Source: Diphasiastrum complanatum (lineage: Eukaryota; Streptophyta; Lycopodiopsida; Lycopodiales; Lycopodiaceae). Taken from it: a stretch of 64,000 nucleotides of DNA. The notes beneath the pieces were generated by a model. The model was not told the DNA's origin, did no database searches, and saw nothing but the letters and a program-made list of their open reading frames with translations. Every line of letters starts with the position of its first letter. Position 1 is the first letter of the stretch. The stretch is taken from contig CM055094.1 in assembly GCA_029204225.1 (NCBI GenBank), positions 7,833,969-7,897,968 of the forward strand, written 5' to 3'. Below, one piece after another: positions 19,401 to 31,191 of this stretch. The position numbers and the translations under genes are program-made.

Positions 19401-21602
19401 ATTCTCCTTCTGGACTCTGAATAGCTTCTTGATATGTATTCGGTTCTTTAGTGAAGCTGCGGAATTCTAACTCTGTATCTTCGCTCCATTGAAGATTGTC
19501 AGTGTATCGTTCTGGAGGTCTTCTTTGTCTTGTTGACCGTCCAGGTCCTGTTCATCGTTGTTCGATTTTTTCTTCTTTGTCAGGTTGATTTTCAGCTTTC
19601 TGCTGCTCAGGAGTCTAGGACTCGATGTTCTAACTTGACATTTGGCCTCCATCTCCCTCTTGCATTGGCAGTAGTGTGAAAATCTCATGGCCTTTGTCTT
19701 CCTTCAATCCGAAAAATTTGGATTCATCGAACATCACATCTGGACTTGACACAACTTTCTTCGTTGTTGGGTGATAGAGTCTGTAGACCTGTGATCCGTT
19801 TGAGTATTCGAACCATGACTGTCTGCTCCGACTTTTCGTCGAGCTTTATTCTTTGTTCCTTTGGTATGTGCTTGTATGCTGCACATCTGAACACATGCAC
19901 GTATGACAGATTAGGCCACTTGTCTGTCCACATCTCATATGGTGTTTTGTTCTCCAGAGTTGTCAATTGTTGATCTGTTCTACAGGTGTACCGCTGCAGC
20001 TATTGCTTCAGCCCAAAATTGACCTGGCAATTGAGCTTGTGCCATCATACATCTGGCTCCTTCAACTGGTGTCATGTTTCTTCTTTCTATGACACCGTTA
20101 TATTCAGGTGTGTACGCAAGAGTGAATTGATGATCTATATCTTGTTCTTGGCAGAAGTCTGAAAACTCTTTGCTCTTGTACTCGCCTCCATTGTCAAACC
20201 TGATGGTCTGCACTTTCTTCAAGGTGTGTCTCTCTACAAATCCCACAAACTTCTTGAAAGAGTCAAACACTTCAGATTTCTTCTTTAAATCATTAGACCG
20301 TCGTCATTCGGCTGTAATCATCAATGAAGGTCAAGAAGTACCTTGATCCGGAGAGCGGACCGACTTTCATCGGCCCACAAACATCTGACTGGACGAGCTC
20401 AAGGACTTTCTTGGCTCTCTTTCCTTCATGTACAAATGGACTTCAATGTTGTTTGCCCTTTTGGTAGACTTCACAAAAGTCGATGTTTGGTCTGGATATC
20501 TTCAGACCCGTCACAATGTCTTTTCTGCTCATCTCATAGAGGCTTCTCATGTTCAGATGATACATTCTTCTATGCCAAAACTAATCTTCATTTTTTGATG
20601 CATTCAATATTCTATCAGAACTGCTAATAATATTGGCTTGATACAGGTTACCTTCTCTGGATCCTATAGTCAGCAGGTTATTTGAACTTTGTTGATCATC
20701 CGGCATGTATTGCCATCAAACATGACTCGAATTCCAAGATCTGCCATCTTCAAGACTGACAACAGGTCTCTTCTCAATGAGGGTACATAGAGTGCTCCTA
20801 GCAACTTAGCTTCTCCCGATAGTGTTCATAGCTGTAGAGTCCCAATGCCTTTCACATCGTGTTTTCTCCCATCGCCTAGAATCACTTCTCTGATGTTGTT
20901 GAGTTCTCTATAGTTGATCAGTATTTTCGTGTTCCAGGTAATGTGTGAAGTTGCTCCTGAGTTGATGACTACGTCGCAGTTTCGCTTTGTGTAGTTTGTT
21001 GAAGTCTCATCGAATACTGTGAAGGCTTCGTCGCTCTTGTTAGCATCCCTCGACGACTCTACAACATTCGATTTTTTAGTCTTGTTTTTTCTTTTTGTGT
21101 TGAATCTACAATCGTATGCAGAGTGTCCCTTCTTCTGCAGTGCATGCAAGATATTGTTGGGTTAAACCAGCACTTGTTGGTTGTGTGTCTCGGCTTGTGA
21201 CAGTGGTCACAAGAGGAGATCTATTGGTTGTCATTGCCTCTGCTCGAAGACTTTGGATTCGCCTTGTCAAATCTGGGCTTGTTTTTGTTCCTCTTCCATC
21301 CCTTCGTGAAAAGGGCCTTCTCCTGGTCACTGGTTCCTTCTCCTTCATCTCTCATCAGTCTCTCATCAGCGACAAGACTCACAAGTCACTCGAATGTCAT
21401 GTCTGATAAGCTCAGAATGAGCATTCTTAGCGGCTGAAAGGACATCAGTAGTGTTTTCATGAAGTGCATCAGCTATTGTGCTATTGGGACCTCCTGTCCA
21501 GATGCAACAAGTTGAGCGAAGATTGTTTTGATCTTCTCGACGTGCTGATCTAACTAGTTGCCATCCCATCGCATGGCTTGTAGCTGATTGTGGAGGTGCA
21601 TT
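19401..21602 (-). pseudogene. Copia element 4 copy (arm B): gag, protease, integrase
   Basis: This region, reading from 21602 downward, supplies what arm A lost. Gag (NQLQAMRWDGN, then QHVEKIKTIFAQLVASGQ) is followed by a zinc knuckle CDHCHKPRHTTNKC and a degenerate second one near 21130-21160. The protease (SGATSHITWNTK near 20950) comes next, then the pre-integrase region. The integrase core includes FDNGGEYKSKEF with active-site sequence VIERRNMT, and a C-terminal part (YVHVFRCAAYKHIPKEQR, 19724-19966). The linker runs to 19467. Frameshifts and stops abound. The 5' LTR, primer-binding site and gag N-terminus are missing: at 21602 the sequence passes directly into a gypsy RNase H. Confidence 0.85.
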
Positions 21603-23640
21603 GAGCTGGGTCCAACTTCTTGCTTTTGAAAGCCACGGGTCTACCATCCTAGTAAAGGATTACACCCACCACATAGTCACTAGCATTTGTTTTCAATAGG
21701 AAAGGTCTGTTAGGGTCCACTATGTGTAAGATAGGGGATGTAGACACTAACATCTTCAAGGCCTCAAAGCTTTGATTAATTCATCGGTCCAAATAATAGG
21801 TGGACTGATATTTGAATGCCTTCCGGCTTTCTTCTTATTGCCCTTTTTAATTTGTTTTCTCACTTTCTTCACTCTCGTTAGAGGCAATGCAATTAAGGCA
21901 TAGTCTTTAATGAATTCATGAAAAAACCCTGTGAAGCCCAAAAAAGATTTAGATTCCCTAATGGTTTTCAAGATAGGCCAATCACGAACTTTCTGGACCT
22001 TATCGTAATCGATCTCAAGACATCAATCGAAAACGATATGTCCCAAGTACTTGAGTCTTGTTTGAAAGAACTCAGACTTAGACTTCTTAGCATAAAGTTT
22101 TGCCTGCCTTAGAATATCTAAGACTGTACGCAAATGCACTTTATGCTCCTCGAGAGTCTTACTATGAATCAAACTATCGTCCAAAAATACCACGAGGAAC
22201 TTCCCTATATATGGATGAAGAATATCGTCCATCTTGTCGGGGCATTAGTTAGTCCAAAGGGTATTAACATTGATTAGTTTCATGAGCAGTTACAAAAGGT
22301 AGATCAGGCTCATCGCCTTAAGACAAACCATAGAGCCGTTATGCAAGAAATATATACAATAAGAAGCATAATCTTTCTTTAATGACTCATTCCTAGAATA
22401 AAACCATTCCTTGCCTAGCATTAAATCTACCTTATCAAGATTCATAATATGAAAAGACAAACCATCTACAGAGTTCTGAATCTTCAACGGCATGTGGGAG
22501 ACAAACTAGTCCCAAACATGCTACTCCCCACCAGCTGCCATCCTAATCACGTACTTGTGGTCATTTGGTGCGGTTGCCAACTACAAATTCTACACCAACT
22601 TAGCATTAATAAAATTCTGCACACGAGTTGGCTACCTACAAGCCCACTCATACAAATGAGGTCATGAGGTCCAAGAACCGCAATATTCAAACAACAAATA
22701 CTACATACAGTTTCATTCAAAAAGGATATATCAATACAAGAAATAGAATAATTACTTGGAGCCTTAAAAGAGCGGCCTCCCTTCTTCCGTTTCTTTGGGC
22801 AGTCCTTCAAAAGGTGACCCTTCTCCATGCAGGAGAAACACAATCTGTCGCTTTTGGCCTTGTCAAGTTCAGTTCTCTCCAATCGAGGGCACTTCTTTCT
22901 TTTTCCTATAAGAGAAGCTTCGTCAACAAGGGCCCGAAGAGGGTTTCTCGTTAGATCCAGGCTTCAATTGCTCTTTGCGGGTCATTGTGTGCGTATTGTC
23001 GAAAATTCGAACGAAACGCACGACATCTTCAAGGGATTGTGGCTGATTGTGGTGGACCTCCAACTAATACACTTTGGACAAGCCCAAAATAAAATGCAGC
23101 TTAAAGAGAACTCCGTCAATGCGGTTAACAAACTGTGAAGCAGCTTCTTGGAAGTCTTGCAAATACACATCCAAGGGTTTCATCCCCATTTGCAACATAG
23201 CAAATCGATGATAATACTTAAAATCGTTGAGGCCTGGTAGAAAGGCGGCCTTAAAGGCTACTTGGAAATCATCCCAAGTATATGGGACTATAGCACGCTC
23301 CTTTAGATCCTACCACCATGAGTACACTTTTCCGCGTAAAAACATAATGGCAGTAGCAATCTGGGAGCTATTTGGCAAATCGTGCATAAAAAAATGAGAT
23401 GTTCACCGATCAAGCCAAGCCAAGACCACATCCTGGTGTCTGTCCTTTCTCTCCCCAGTGAAAAACTCCAAGGTAAACATCGGGTAGAGGAGTGCCTACC
23501 GAAATTGGGACATAGCCCTCAACTCAGTCTCTGCCTGCTCATGCTTAGAGTGTAGTCGACAACCTATTGTTGCAACAAATTTATCACATGTCAGTCCTCG
23601 CGGGACCTGGTATTTCGCACACTAGTTCATCTTTGTTGAA
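21603..23640 (-). pseudogene. Gypsy element: gag, protease scrap, RT, RNase H start
   Basis: Read on the minus strand, gag starts near 23635 and includes a capsid region (WDDFQVAFKAAFLPG, MKPLDVYLQDFQEAASQF). The zinc knuckle CFSCMEKGHLLKDC is at about 22799-22840. A retropepsin-like stretch follows (DKVDLMLGKEWF, 22290-22493). The RT begins already in its catalytic half with VVFLDDSLIHS (22023-22232; the Tyr of YxDD is Phe). The thumb (SFLGFTGFFHEFI) and RNase H start (NASDYVVGVILY, VAFKSKKLDPAQ) follow. RT N-terminal fingers are missing. It ends inside RNase H exactly where copia arm B starts. About 70 residues of typical RNase H are absent before VADALSR resumes at 18355. Confidence 0.85.
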
Positions 23641-23821
23641 TGCTTAAACGAACTATAACGTAGGTCAACAGTGTCTGTTGTAGGCCAAGGGCCAATGTAA
23701 CCATTGTTTTCGTAATTCAAAATGTAATTATATTTAGAAGTTGTAAATTGTAAATGGTAATGGTAATTATCAAGTTATGTTTATTACAAAGTGCATGTGC
23801 ACAATTAGTTAGATGTATGAA

Positions 23822-24607
23822 GTAGGAGACGTCGTTGTAAAGTAGGATAATAGGTTAGCTCATATTCAAACAGAAGTCAAATAGAACGTGAGCGATCATA
23901 GGATTGATGATTGTGGTCTTCAATGGGAAGAAGAACAAACCATAAATAATCGTAGAATTGATGATTGCGGTATTGAACGAGAAGCTGAAACGACCACTTA
24001 CAGTCATTGCAAAGGATTGTGATACTGGATTGCGGTATCTTCACAGGAACACAAATAGGACATTTGATGCTAAATCGGGGGCTTTTAGATATCACACTAG
24101 TTAGGCAGTAGTATGTCCAGAAGACAAAGTTATTGTAAGTTTTTGGTATTTAGTCACCATGTTAGTTGCAAGTGGCAAGAAGATTTTACCTTGATTAAGA
24201 CCTTGTAAGCGATTAATATGTGGGTACTATGAACTGTGCATTGGCTAGGACTCTTGTAATCAATTGCTAAGATGTTATATAGCATGTGGTTTGAGCAGGG
24301 TTGATTATTACTTGCATAAATCTTGTTGCAAACATTGTATGGGCAGTAGTTTATAATAGTTCTACTTTGTTAAGTTGTGGCAATGTTGTTGGATATCTGT
24401 TGATGTGGAGTGCAATTTGATTTCAGTAGTAGTTCTATAATGGACCGTGGATGTTATTGAATGAGGCTCTGATATGTTGGATTGAGTTTACAATTGCTTA
24501 AATGATTTTAGTTAACACTAGGAGAGGATCTTAGGGGTTAATCCGTGTTAGTTTAAGAGGTTCCGTTGTCGTAATCAGGAACAGGTAGTTAAGGGATAAA
24601 AACACAC
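23822..24607 (+). repeat. LTR copy in plus orientation (left arm of inverted LTR pair)
   Basis: About 786 bp that match the reverse complement of 25379-26175 throughout with scattered differences. It begins GTAGGAGACGTC and ends AAACACAC. The TG start is degraded and the last ~98 bp of the LTR are absent. It stands next to gypsy gag on its left. Confidence 0.8.
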
Positions 24608-24984
24608 TCCTAACACCTTTTTGGTTCCATTGCCGTTCCTTTTTGAGAAAGATGTGTCCATCAACACACTGAAGGAACAGTTGCAATGAAAGGAAGATGA
24701 CAACAAGGCATTAGAAGACAAGAATGCCCAGTATTCTGAAAGGATCACAAAAATAAAGAGGGAAGCTAGTGCCTTGCAAACCTACAAGAATGTGATTGAA
24801 TATGATCGAGATTTACAACAATCCCAGATTGACAGCATCACTGTCGGTGGCCTAGTACGTATTGACAATGTGGGACTGAAGGAATGGGCCACAAAAATCT
24901 TGCGCACTTGGGTTAATGAAAAAATTGAGCTATAAATTGATGAGCAGGGGTTATTGCGTGAGGAGAATCTACAATTGGAAAAGC
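24608..24984 (+). pseudogene. Coiled-coil coding remnant, unrecognised
   Basis: On the plus strand from about 24650 an open, strongly charged frame reads KEQLQ, then KEDDNKALEDKNAQYSERI and KIKREASALQTY, followed by DSITVGGLVRIDNVGLKEWA and WVNEKIEL. Two stops interrupt it. The heptad-like spacing suggests a coiled coil. I do not recognise the family. At about 24985 it meets a copia gag on the opposite strand, so it is a translocated fragment. Confidence 0.45.
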
Positions 24985-25155
24985 TCATGGCTCTTTGCCC
25001 GTGGTCGTGCGCATCTCTTCGATGTTGTCCGCCCATGGCCATAAACTTTCTCCCTTTAAGAGATGAGAGGTCTTCACCTTCCATGCTAGGAAGTTAGACC
25101 CCGATGAGTCGAGGATTGTGCAAATCTTCGACTGTATGCTGCTTATAGACGCCAT
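24985..25155 (-). pseudogene. Copia gag start, truncated
   Basis: From ATG 25155 the minus strand reads MASISSIQSKICTILDSSG, then NFLAWKVKTSHLLKGESLW and PWADNIEEM. This is a typical copia gag N-terminus downstream of a primer-binding site and leader. It breaks off at about 24985. Confidence 0.7.
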
Positions 25156-25267
25156 TGCCGTGAACTATATTCTTTAGCTTGTTTTCATGGTTTCTTGTTT
25201 TGAATGTTAGATCAGCTGGATCTGATAGCTCTGAAGCTATATCAGCACTCTGGTAGGAGCAAGAGAG

Positions 25268-25279
25268 GCTTTGATACCA
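25268..25279 (-). promoter_or_regulatory. Primer-binding site
   Basis: On the minus strand TGGTATCAAAGC follows the LTR terminal CA after one base. It primes the element whose LTR is 25281-26175. Confidence 0.75.
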
Positions 25280-25280
25280 C

Positions 25281-26175
25281 TGTTGAAAAGATTCTTCCTA
25301 GATCCCAGATGGAGTTTGATTTTGTCTGCCGGCTACTGCTTTCTAAATCAGATCTACAATCCTCCATAGTGTAGATAGGTGTGTTTTAATCCCTTAACTA
25401 CTTGTTCATGATTACAACAACAGAACCCCTTAAACTAACACGTATTAGCCCATGAGATCATCTCCTAGCGTTAACTGCCATTTAAGCAATTGTAAACTCA
25501 ATCCAACATATCAAAACCTCATTCAATAACATCCACGGTCCATTATAGAACTACTATAAAACCCAATTGCACTCCACATCAACAGAATATCCAACAGCGT
25601 TGCCACAACTTGACAGAGTAGAACAATTATAAACGATTGCCCATACAATGTTTGCAACAAGATTTATGCAAGTAATAACCAACCCTGCTGAAACCACATG
25701 CTATATAACATCTCAGCAATTGATTACAAGAGTCCTAGCTAATGCATTGTACATAGTACCCACATATTAATCGCTTAGAAGGTCTTAGGCAAGGTAAAAT
25801 CTTCTTGCTACCTACAACTAACATGGAGACTGAATACCAGAAACTTACAATAACTCGGCTCTCACCCTTTGTCTTTTGAACATACTACTGCCTAACCAGT
25901 GTGATATCTAAAAGCCCCCAATCCAGCATCAAATGTCCTATTTATGTTCCTGTGAAGATACCGCAATCCAGTATCACAATCCTTTGCAATGACCATAAGT
26001 GGTCGTTTCAGCTTCTCGTTCAATACCGCAATCATCAATTCTATGGTTATTTATGGTTTGTTTGACTTCCCATTGAAGACTGCAATTGTCAATCCTACGA
26101 TCGCTTACGGACTGTTCGACTTCTGTTTGAATGTGACCAAGCCTATTATCCTACTTTACAATGACGTCTCCTACA
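25281..26175 (-). repeat. 5' LTR of minus-strand copia (right arm of inverted LTR pair)
   Basis: 895 bp running TGTAGGAGACGTC (from 26175) to TTCAACA (25281) on the minus strand, followed by a primer-binding site and gag. It lies inside a plus-strand copia coding region that continues at 26180. A degenerate copy in the opposite orientation is at 23822-24607. Confidence 0.8.
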
Positions 26176-26179
26176 AAAA

Positions 26180-26987
26180 AGCCAAGACAACAGAATGGCA
26201 AAAAGAAGATATGCTTGAGATGCAAGCACGAAGGACACACAGTCGATTCGTGTTGACTGAATCCAAAGATCGAATGTATCCATTGCCACAAGAAAGGTCA
26301 TGCAGCTATGAACTGCTACCAGAATCCATGGAATAATCAGTGAAAGGGAAGATGTCTTGTACTCCCTTCACCAGAGACTCCTTCAGAACAACAAAGATTT
26401 TGGAGTTGGTACATTCAGACATCTGCAGACCCTTCGATATGAAATTAGTAGGAGGCTCGAAATACTACATCATCGTCATTGATGACTACAACAAGTTCAC
26501 GAGAATCTACTTCATTCACAACAAATACGAAGCATCGACAAGTTCACAAAATATGTGAACTGGACAGGAAGATGCACAGGAAGCAAAGTGGAGCAGATCA
26601 GAACTGATCGTGGTGGAAAATACATCGTGAACCGCTTCACCGACTTCTACAATGACCAAGAAATCCTTCATAGAAGGACTGCATCCTATACACCACAACA
26701 CAACAGTGTTGCGGAAAAGAAGAACAAGACACTCATGGAAGCTGCAAGGTTTATGATGGCTTACTCAAAAGCACCAAGAGTCCTATGGGCTGAAGCAGTA
26801 GCTACAGCCGCCTATATCCATAACAGGATAGGCAGATCTGGTGTTCCTCACATGATAGTGACACGAACTATGGTGGGACAGAAAGCCCAATCTGACGCAC
26901 GTTCGGATCTTTGGTTGTGCAGCTTATGCACATGTTCCAGACAAGCTTCGAAAGAAGCTCAATAAAAATACAAGGAATTGATGACAG
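26180..26987 (+). pseudogene. Copia fragment: two zinc knuckles and integrase core
   Basis: It starts at the LTR edge with two CCHC knuckles, CLRCKHEGHTVDSC and CIHCHKKGHAAMNC, with a stop between them. Protease and pre-integrase are missing. The integrase follows: LVHSDICRPFDMK, IVIDDYNKFTRIYF, then in another frame TDRGGKYIVNRF and SVAEKKNKTLMEAARFMMAY, and the C-terminal HVPDKLRKKLNKNTRN. The second catalytic motif reads TDRGGKY instead of SDNGGEY, but its Asp is kept. It is interrupted on the left by the minus-strand LTR and on the right by the LTR starting about 26988. Confidence 0.82.
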
Positions 26988-27828
26988 TGTTCTATGAAGT
27001 CAGCCAACACGTTTGTTCGGCCTTAACCTATTGTTCAGCCATCATCCATTGTTGGACTATTTGGCCACAATCCGACACCGACTATTTGGCTCTGCTGACT
27101 AGTCGTACGTCACTATCAACTCAAATAGTTGACTTGAACATTCGGCAGCTCAACAATACCTTCATCAAGATTGAACAGAATCTCCAATAGAATTAGATAT
27201 TGTCCGAAGGCGACTACCAACAGCACGTAGTGCCTTAATCCTATTTGTAAAGTACAAACTAAGTAGTCTTTTAATTAATTAGCCATGTGTATATATCCAA
27301 CAGCTTATCAGTTGCTCGGTTAGCTCAATAATCTATCTATTCGATCAATTGAACATCCATCGCGCAATTGTTTGGTTCTTTCTCTCTATTATCATAGAGT
27401 ATTGTTTAAGGAAGAACGCGACTCTGACTGCATTCGTATTGTATCTATTCACAAATGAATAATCAATAATTTAGTAATCTAGGTCATGTGATTCAATGCT
27501 CATTTTATTCATGTTATGGTCGATTGTTGCTTGCAGATAAACTTATTCGTAGGTTAACTTGTTTTGTTTGACTAATAGTCTGAGTCGATCATGATGTTGC
27601 TCTAATTTCTCCACCTAATAAGCTTCCGCAAGGCTAAATCATAAACCAATCTAATATGTGCAAGGCCATGGAATTGACTGCATCGATCCAGTGACTTCGA
27701 AGCCATGATCAAGTAGGGCATACTTCGATCTGTCAAAGCTAGCTTGAATCCGATAAATGTGGTTTCATGCACTGAGGATTCTTTGCTCGCTTCTCTCTGT
27801 TGCGACTTTTACACACCAAATTCCAACA
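26988..27828 (+). repeat. 5' LTR of copia element (plus strand)
   Basis: The 3' border is firm: CA at 27827-27828 is followed by a primer-binding site. The 5' border at TGTTCTATGAAG is the point where integrase similarity stops and is less certain. An LTR of about 840 bp fits the family. Confidence 0.6.
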
Positions 27829-27840
27829 TGGTATCAGAGT
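27829..27840 (+). promoter_or_regulatory. Primer-binding site
   Basis: TGGTATCAGAGT, one base from the initiator-tRNA-complementary consensus, directly after the LTR terminal CA. Confidence 0.85.
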
Positions 27841-27987
27841 GGTAATTTATACTCTCCGATTCATTTAAGGCAGATTTGGAGCTTACATTATGAGAATGAT
27901 TGTTTTGATAAAAAGTAGACACTTACTATAATTGTTTCCAATCATATAATCTACTATCTGCATATGCTCATTTTAAACTTCCAAATG

Positions 27988-29889
27988 GATTCACAATCAC
28001 AATCTGCTCTAGTGGCAGACAAACTCGATGGTTCAAACTATCAGTTATGGAAATTCAAGATGAGAATAGTATTGATGGCCAAGGAACTTTGTAAGATAGT
28101 CATTGGAACCGAACTATATCCTAGTGTCGATGAGCAAGCCATTTCCAAGTGGAAGCTCAGGGATGGCAAGGCATTTGCCTTGATCACCCTTAACATCTCT
28201 GACATGCAGATTGGCCATATCAAACAAGCCCAATCTTTGAAAGAGTTTTGGGAAATATATTGAGTACACTATACGAAGTGATTCAAAGCTGCATGTGAGG
28301 AGAAAGTTCTTCTCACTCAAAATGTTAGAAGGTAATTCTGTTCATAATTACATTAGTCAATTCAAGACTCCGTTAGAGCAGATGGCAGCAATAGGTTCAG
28401 TGATCAAAGAATCTGACGCTATGATGACTTTGTTGTCTAGCTTGTCATCCTCATATGAAAAATGGATGATGATGATTTCCACACACTCAGATATTACATT
28501 GTCTAGAATCATAATCATGCTACAAGTACTTCAAGAGGATGAACCATGAAATCTGAGACTGCCAGACCTTGAAGTTCAACAACAACAAGAAGAAGCAATC
28601 GGATCAACAAGCCCATGCAGCCAACACGAAGCAGAAAGTCCAAGATGACGACAACGAGCAGGAGGCCTTCATGATGAACCATCACCATGTCGAACAATCG
28701 AAGGGGTGGTTCCTTGATTCTAGGGCAACATAACACATGACAAGCCATAAAAAATGGTTTATTGACTATTCAGCCTATAGCATCAAGAAGTTTGTTCATC
28801 TTGGAAACAACAAGTCACACATAATCGAAGGTGAAGGTATTGTTAGACTGAATTTTTAGAATGGACTGTCGAAGCTCATACCAAATGTATTGTATGTCCC
28901 GAAACTGAGGACAAATCTATTGTCGGTCAGTCAAATTATTGATTTAGGACATACGATAGAGTTTCGGGCAGATTCCTGACAAAGTCAAAAAGAGACAAGG
29001 ATATCTCTACGGGCTTAGTCATTTGTAACTCTGTGACTGGTTGTGCTTTAAGTAGTTCAACATCTATTAATAAAGAATTGATTTGGCATTATAGACTTGG
29101 CCACCTGAATCATATATCGATAGGTAACATGTCTAAATGTTTTTCAGTTCTTAATTTAGACTATCAAATTGTAGACCCTCCTATCTACCAAAGCTTTATC
29201 ATAGGAAAGCGTCATTTAAGTCAAATCAAGAACATGTATCTAAAGATTTGCGAGACATTGTACATATGATATATGTGGCCTGATGCAGACACCATCACTG
29301 CTTGGTGCAAGATTCTTTATTGCATTCATAGATGACTATTCTAAAAAAATTGTTGTATATTTTTTAAAGCACAAATCTAAAGCCTTTCAGTTTTTTTCAA
29401 GAAATACAAAGGAAATCCAGAGTTGCTAATAGGCAAGAAAATGAAAGCTCTGAGGAGCGACAACGATGGTGAAGACATCTCAAATGAGTTCAAAGACTCC
29501 TGCTTAGCCAACGACATCGAGCAACAATTTGATGCTCCTATTATCCACAATTGAATGGACTGGCAGAAAGGAAGAACATGACCTTAGTTGAGTCGGTCAA
29601 ATGCATGAAAACTCATGCTTCTTTGACCTAATCATTCTGGAAACATGTTTTATCGACAATAGCCTACATGCAGGACTAATATATAGACTGAAGGCCTAAT
29701 TGATAGCAAAATCGCTCATAAAGTATGGACAGGCTTCATACCTTCATTGAAACACTTCAAATCGATCATGGATTTGAACCAAGCTCTACAGACTGTAATG
29801 TATGTTTCAGAGCTGTTAATCGATTCTTTGTCATCATCACACTCTATGTGGATGATACGTTGCTATTCAACAACAATATCGAATTGACA
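27988..29889 (+). pseudogene. Copia element, heavily decayed, gag to RT
   Basis: Gag starts MDSQSQSALVADKLDGSNYQ (27988) and contains QLWKFKMRIVLMAKELCKIV. After a frameshift, SVHNYISQFKTPLEQMAAIG follows. A protease remnant lies near 28700 (DSRAT before HMTSHKKW). Pre-integrase (WHYRLGHLNHISIGN) and integrase (FIDDYSKKIVVYF, with LRSDNDGEDISNEFK at 29451) follow with many stops. The integrase C-terminus and RT fingers are missing. The RT palm survives as VIITLYVDDTLLFN with YVDD at 29845-29856. Similarity ends at about 29887. It is non-functional. Confidence 0.8.
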
Positions 29890-30976
29890 CTACAACAAGA
29901 CGCACGATTCCCAGCACTTTTTTTGAGCTTTTTTTGTAAGAAAGCTCAAGCGTCGAGTCCAGTATTTGGCCTCAGTATAAGCCTTGAAAATTTTAACGTG
30001 TTTTTGGAAGATTTTTGCACATCATTGACACAAATCTGAGTTGGCACGTGTGTATAGTAGACTGTAGTACGGCCTACAAGCTGAGTTTGAAGTGTTCAAA
30101 GTGTTGGCTTCATTTGAATCATAAAAAACCAATGTACATGAGAGTAGAAACTCAAGTCACCAATGTCTCCCAAAATTTGATCTTCTCACTATGGAGAGAT
30201 GAAGCTACATAGTAAACTCACTTCCTTTGAGGAAGTAGACTCAACTTTCTTGCCCTAATGTGTAACCTAAGACTATTAGAGAGCAAGTGTATTCCCATAG
30301 ACTGTGCGACTGTACAAGTATTTACGTACATCTAATGAGTGGATCTAGATTAATAATGAGATAATGGATGGAGAGAATATAAATCCAACATTAAGTTTTA
30401 ATAAACTGAAGCTTTTAATTTTTAAAAGTTTGTGAACATAAGTTGAATAAGTTAGATTCACAAAGTTTCAAGACTTTGTGTAATATTCTAAACACTGACA
30501 AAGCTAAATTTCAAAAACTGCAAACCTTTATGAAGTTTCATATCTGAATCTTGATAATGTTTGTACCTTTCAACCTTTGTACTTTCTGAAAAGTAGAAAG
30601 TAAAGGTGAAAAGATAGAAGCAAGGTGAGGATAGGGTACATTACTACCCTTCTCTCCTCCCCAAGGAAAAAAAAAGAGAGCTGCAAGCAGGTTTGTACCG
30701 CACAGATTAGTCCACCCCGCAGGCGTCTATATGGTCATGCGTGGGTTCAAAGGCGCAAATTTTTTTTTCTTTGCTCTTCCAACAAAAAAAATCTGGGCAA
30801 AGTTTAAGCTGCCAAATACTTTTTTTGTTTTTGGCTCCCAAAGCCACAAAACAATTCTTATGGGCTATCTTGTTTAACTGTTAGAAAAACAATTCTGACC
30901 TTCACTTTCAAAGAATTTGTTAATAGTTGGTCATAGCAAAAGGATACATGGGAAATGTTTTTGGTGATGTTTGTTT
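29888..30976. other. No gene seen
   Basis: It begins CACTACAACA exactly where copia RT similarity ends and contains a short hairpin (GAGCTTTTTTTGTAAGAAAGCTC, about 29928-29950). The rest is AT-rich. ORFs are short and resemble nothing known. Confidence 0.45.
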
Positions 30977-31191
30977 CATTACAAAGGAAGGATATTCAAG
31001 GGTTGGCTGAGTTGGTTAGCTTGGCATCCAAAGTTTCTTTGGTTCCAAGTTCAAGCCCCCTTGGAAACCAAGATGCATTACAAAGGAAGACCCAAGGGAG
31101 TTGGCTCAATTGGTTAACGCTTGACATCCAAAGTTTCTTTGGTCTCAAGTTCGAGCCTTCCATTGGAAACCAAGAAGCATTACAAAGGAAG
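30977..31191 (+). repeat. Tandem tRNA-like (SINE-like) dimer
   Basis: Two adjacent units of about 100 bp share CATTACAAAGGAAG starts (30977 and 31076, with a third copy at 31178). Each contains a near-consensus Pol III A box (TGGCTGAGTTGG at 31004-31015; TGGCTCAATTGG at 31102-31113) and B box (GTTCAAGCC at 31049-31057; GTTCGAGCC at 31149-31157) with tRNA-like spacing, plus the shared core CATCCAAAGTTTCTTTGG. I could not fold either into a proper cloverleaf. They look like tRNA-derived SINE heads rather than tRNA genes. Confidence 0.6.

Noticed and set aside
31001-31160. Two true tRNA genes
   Set aside because: A and B boxes are present but acceptor and anticodon stems do not form by eye; flanking direct repeats fit SINE-like units better.
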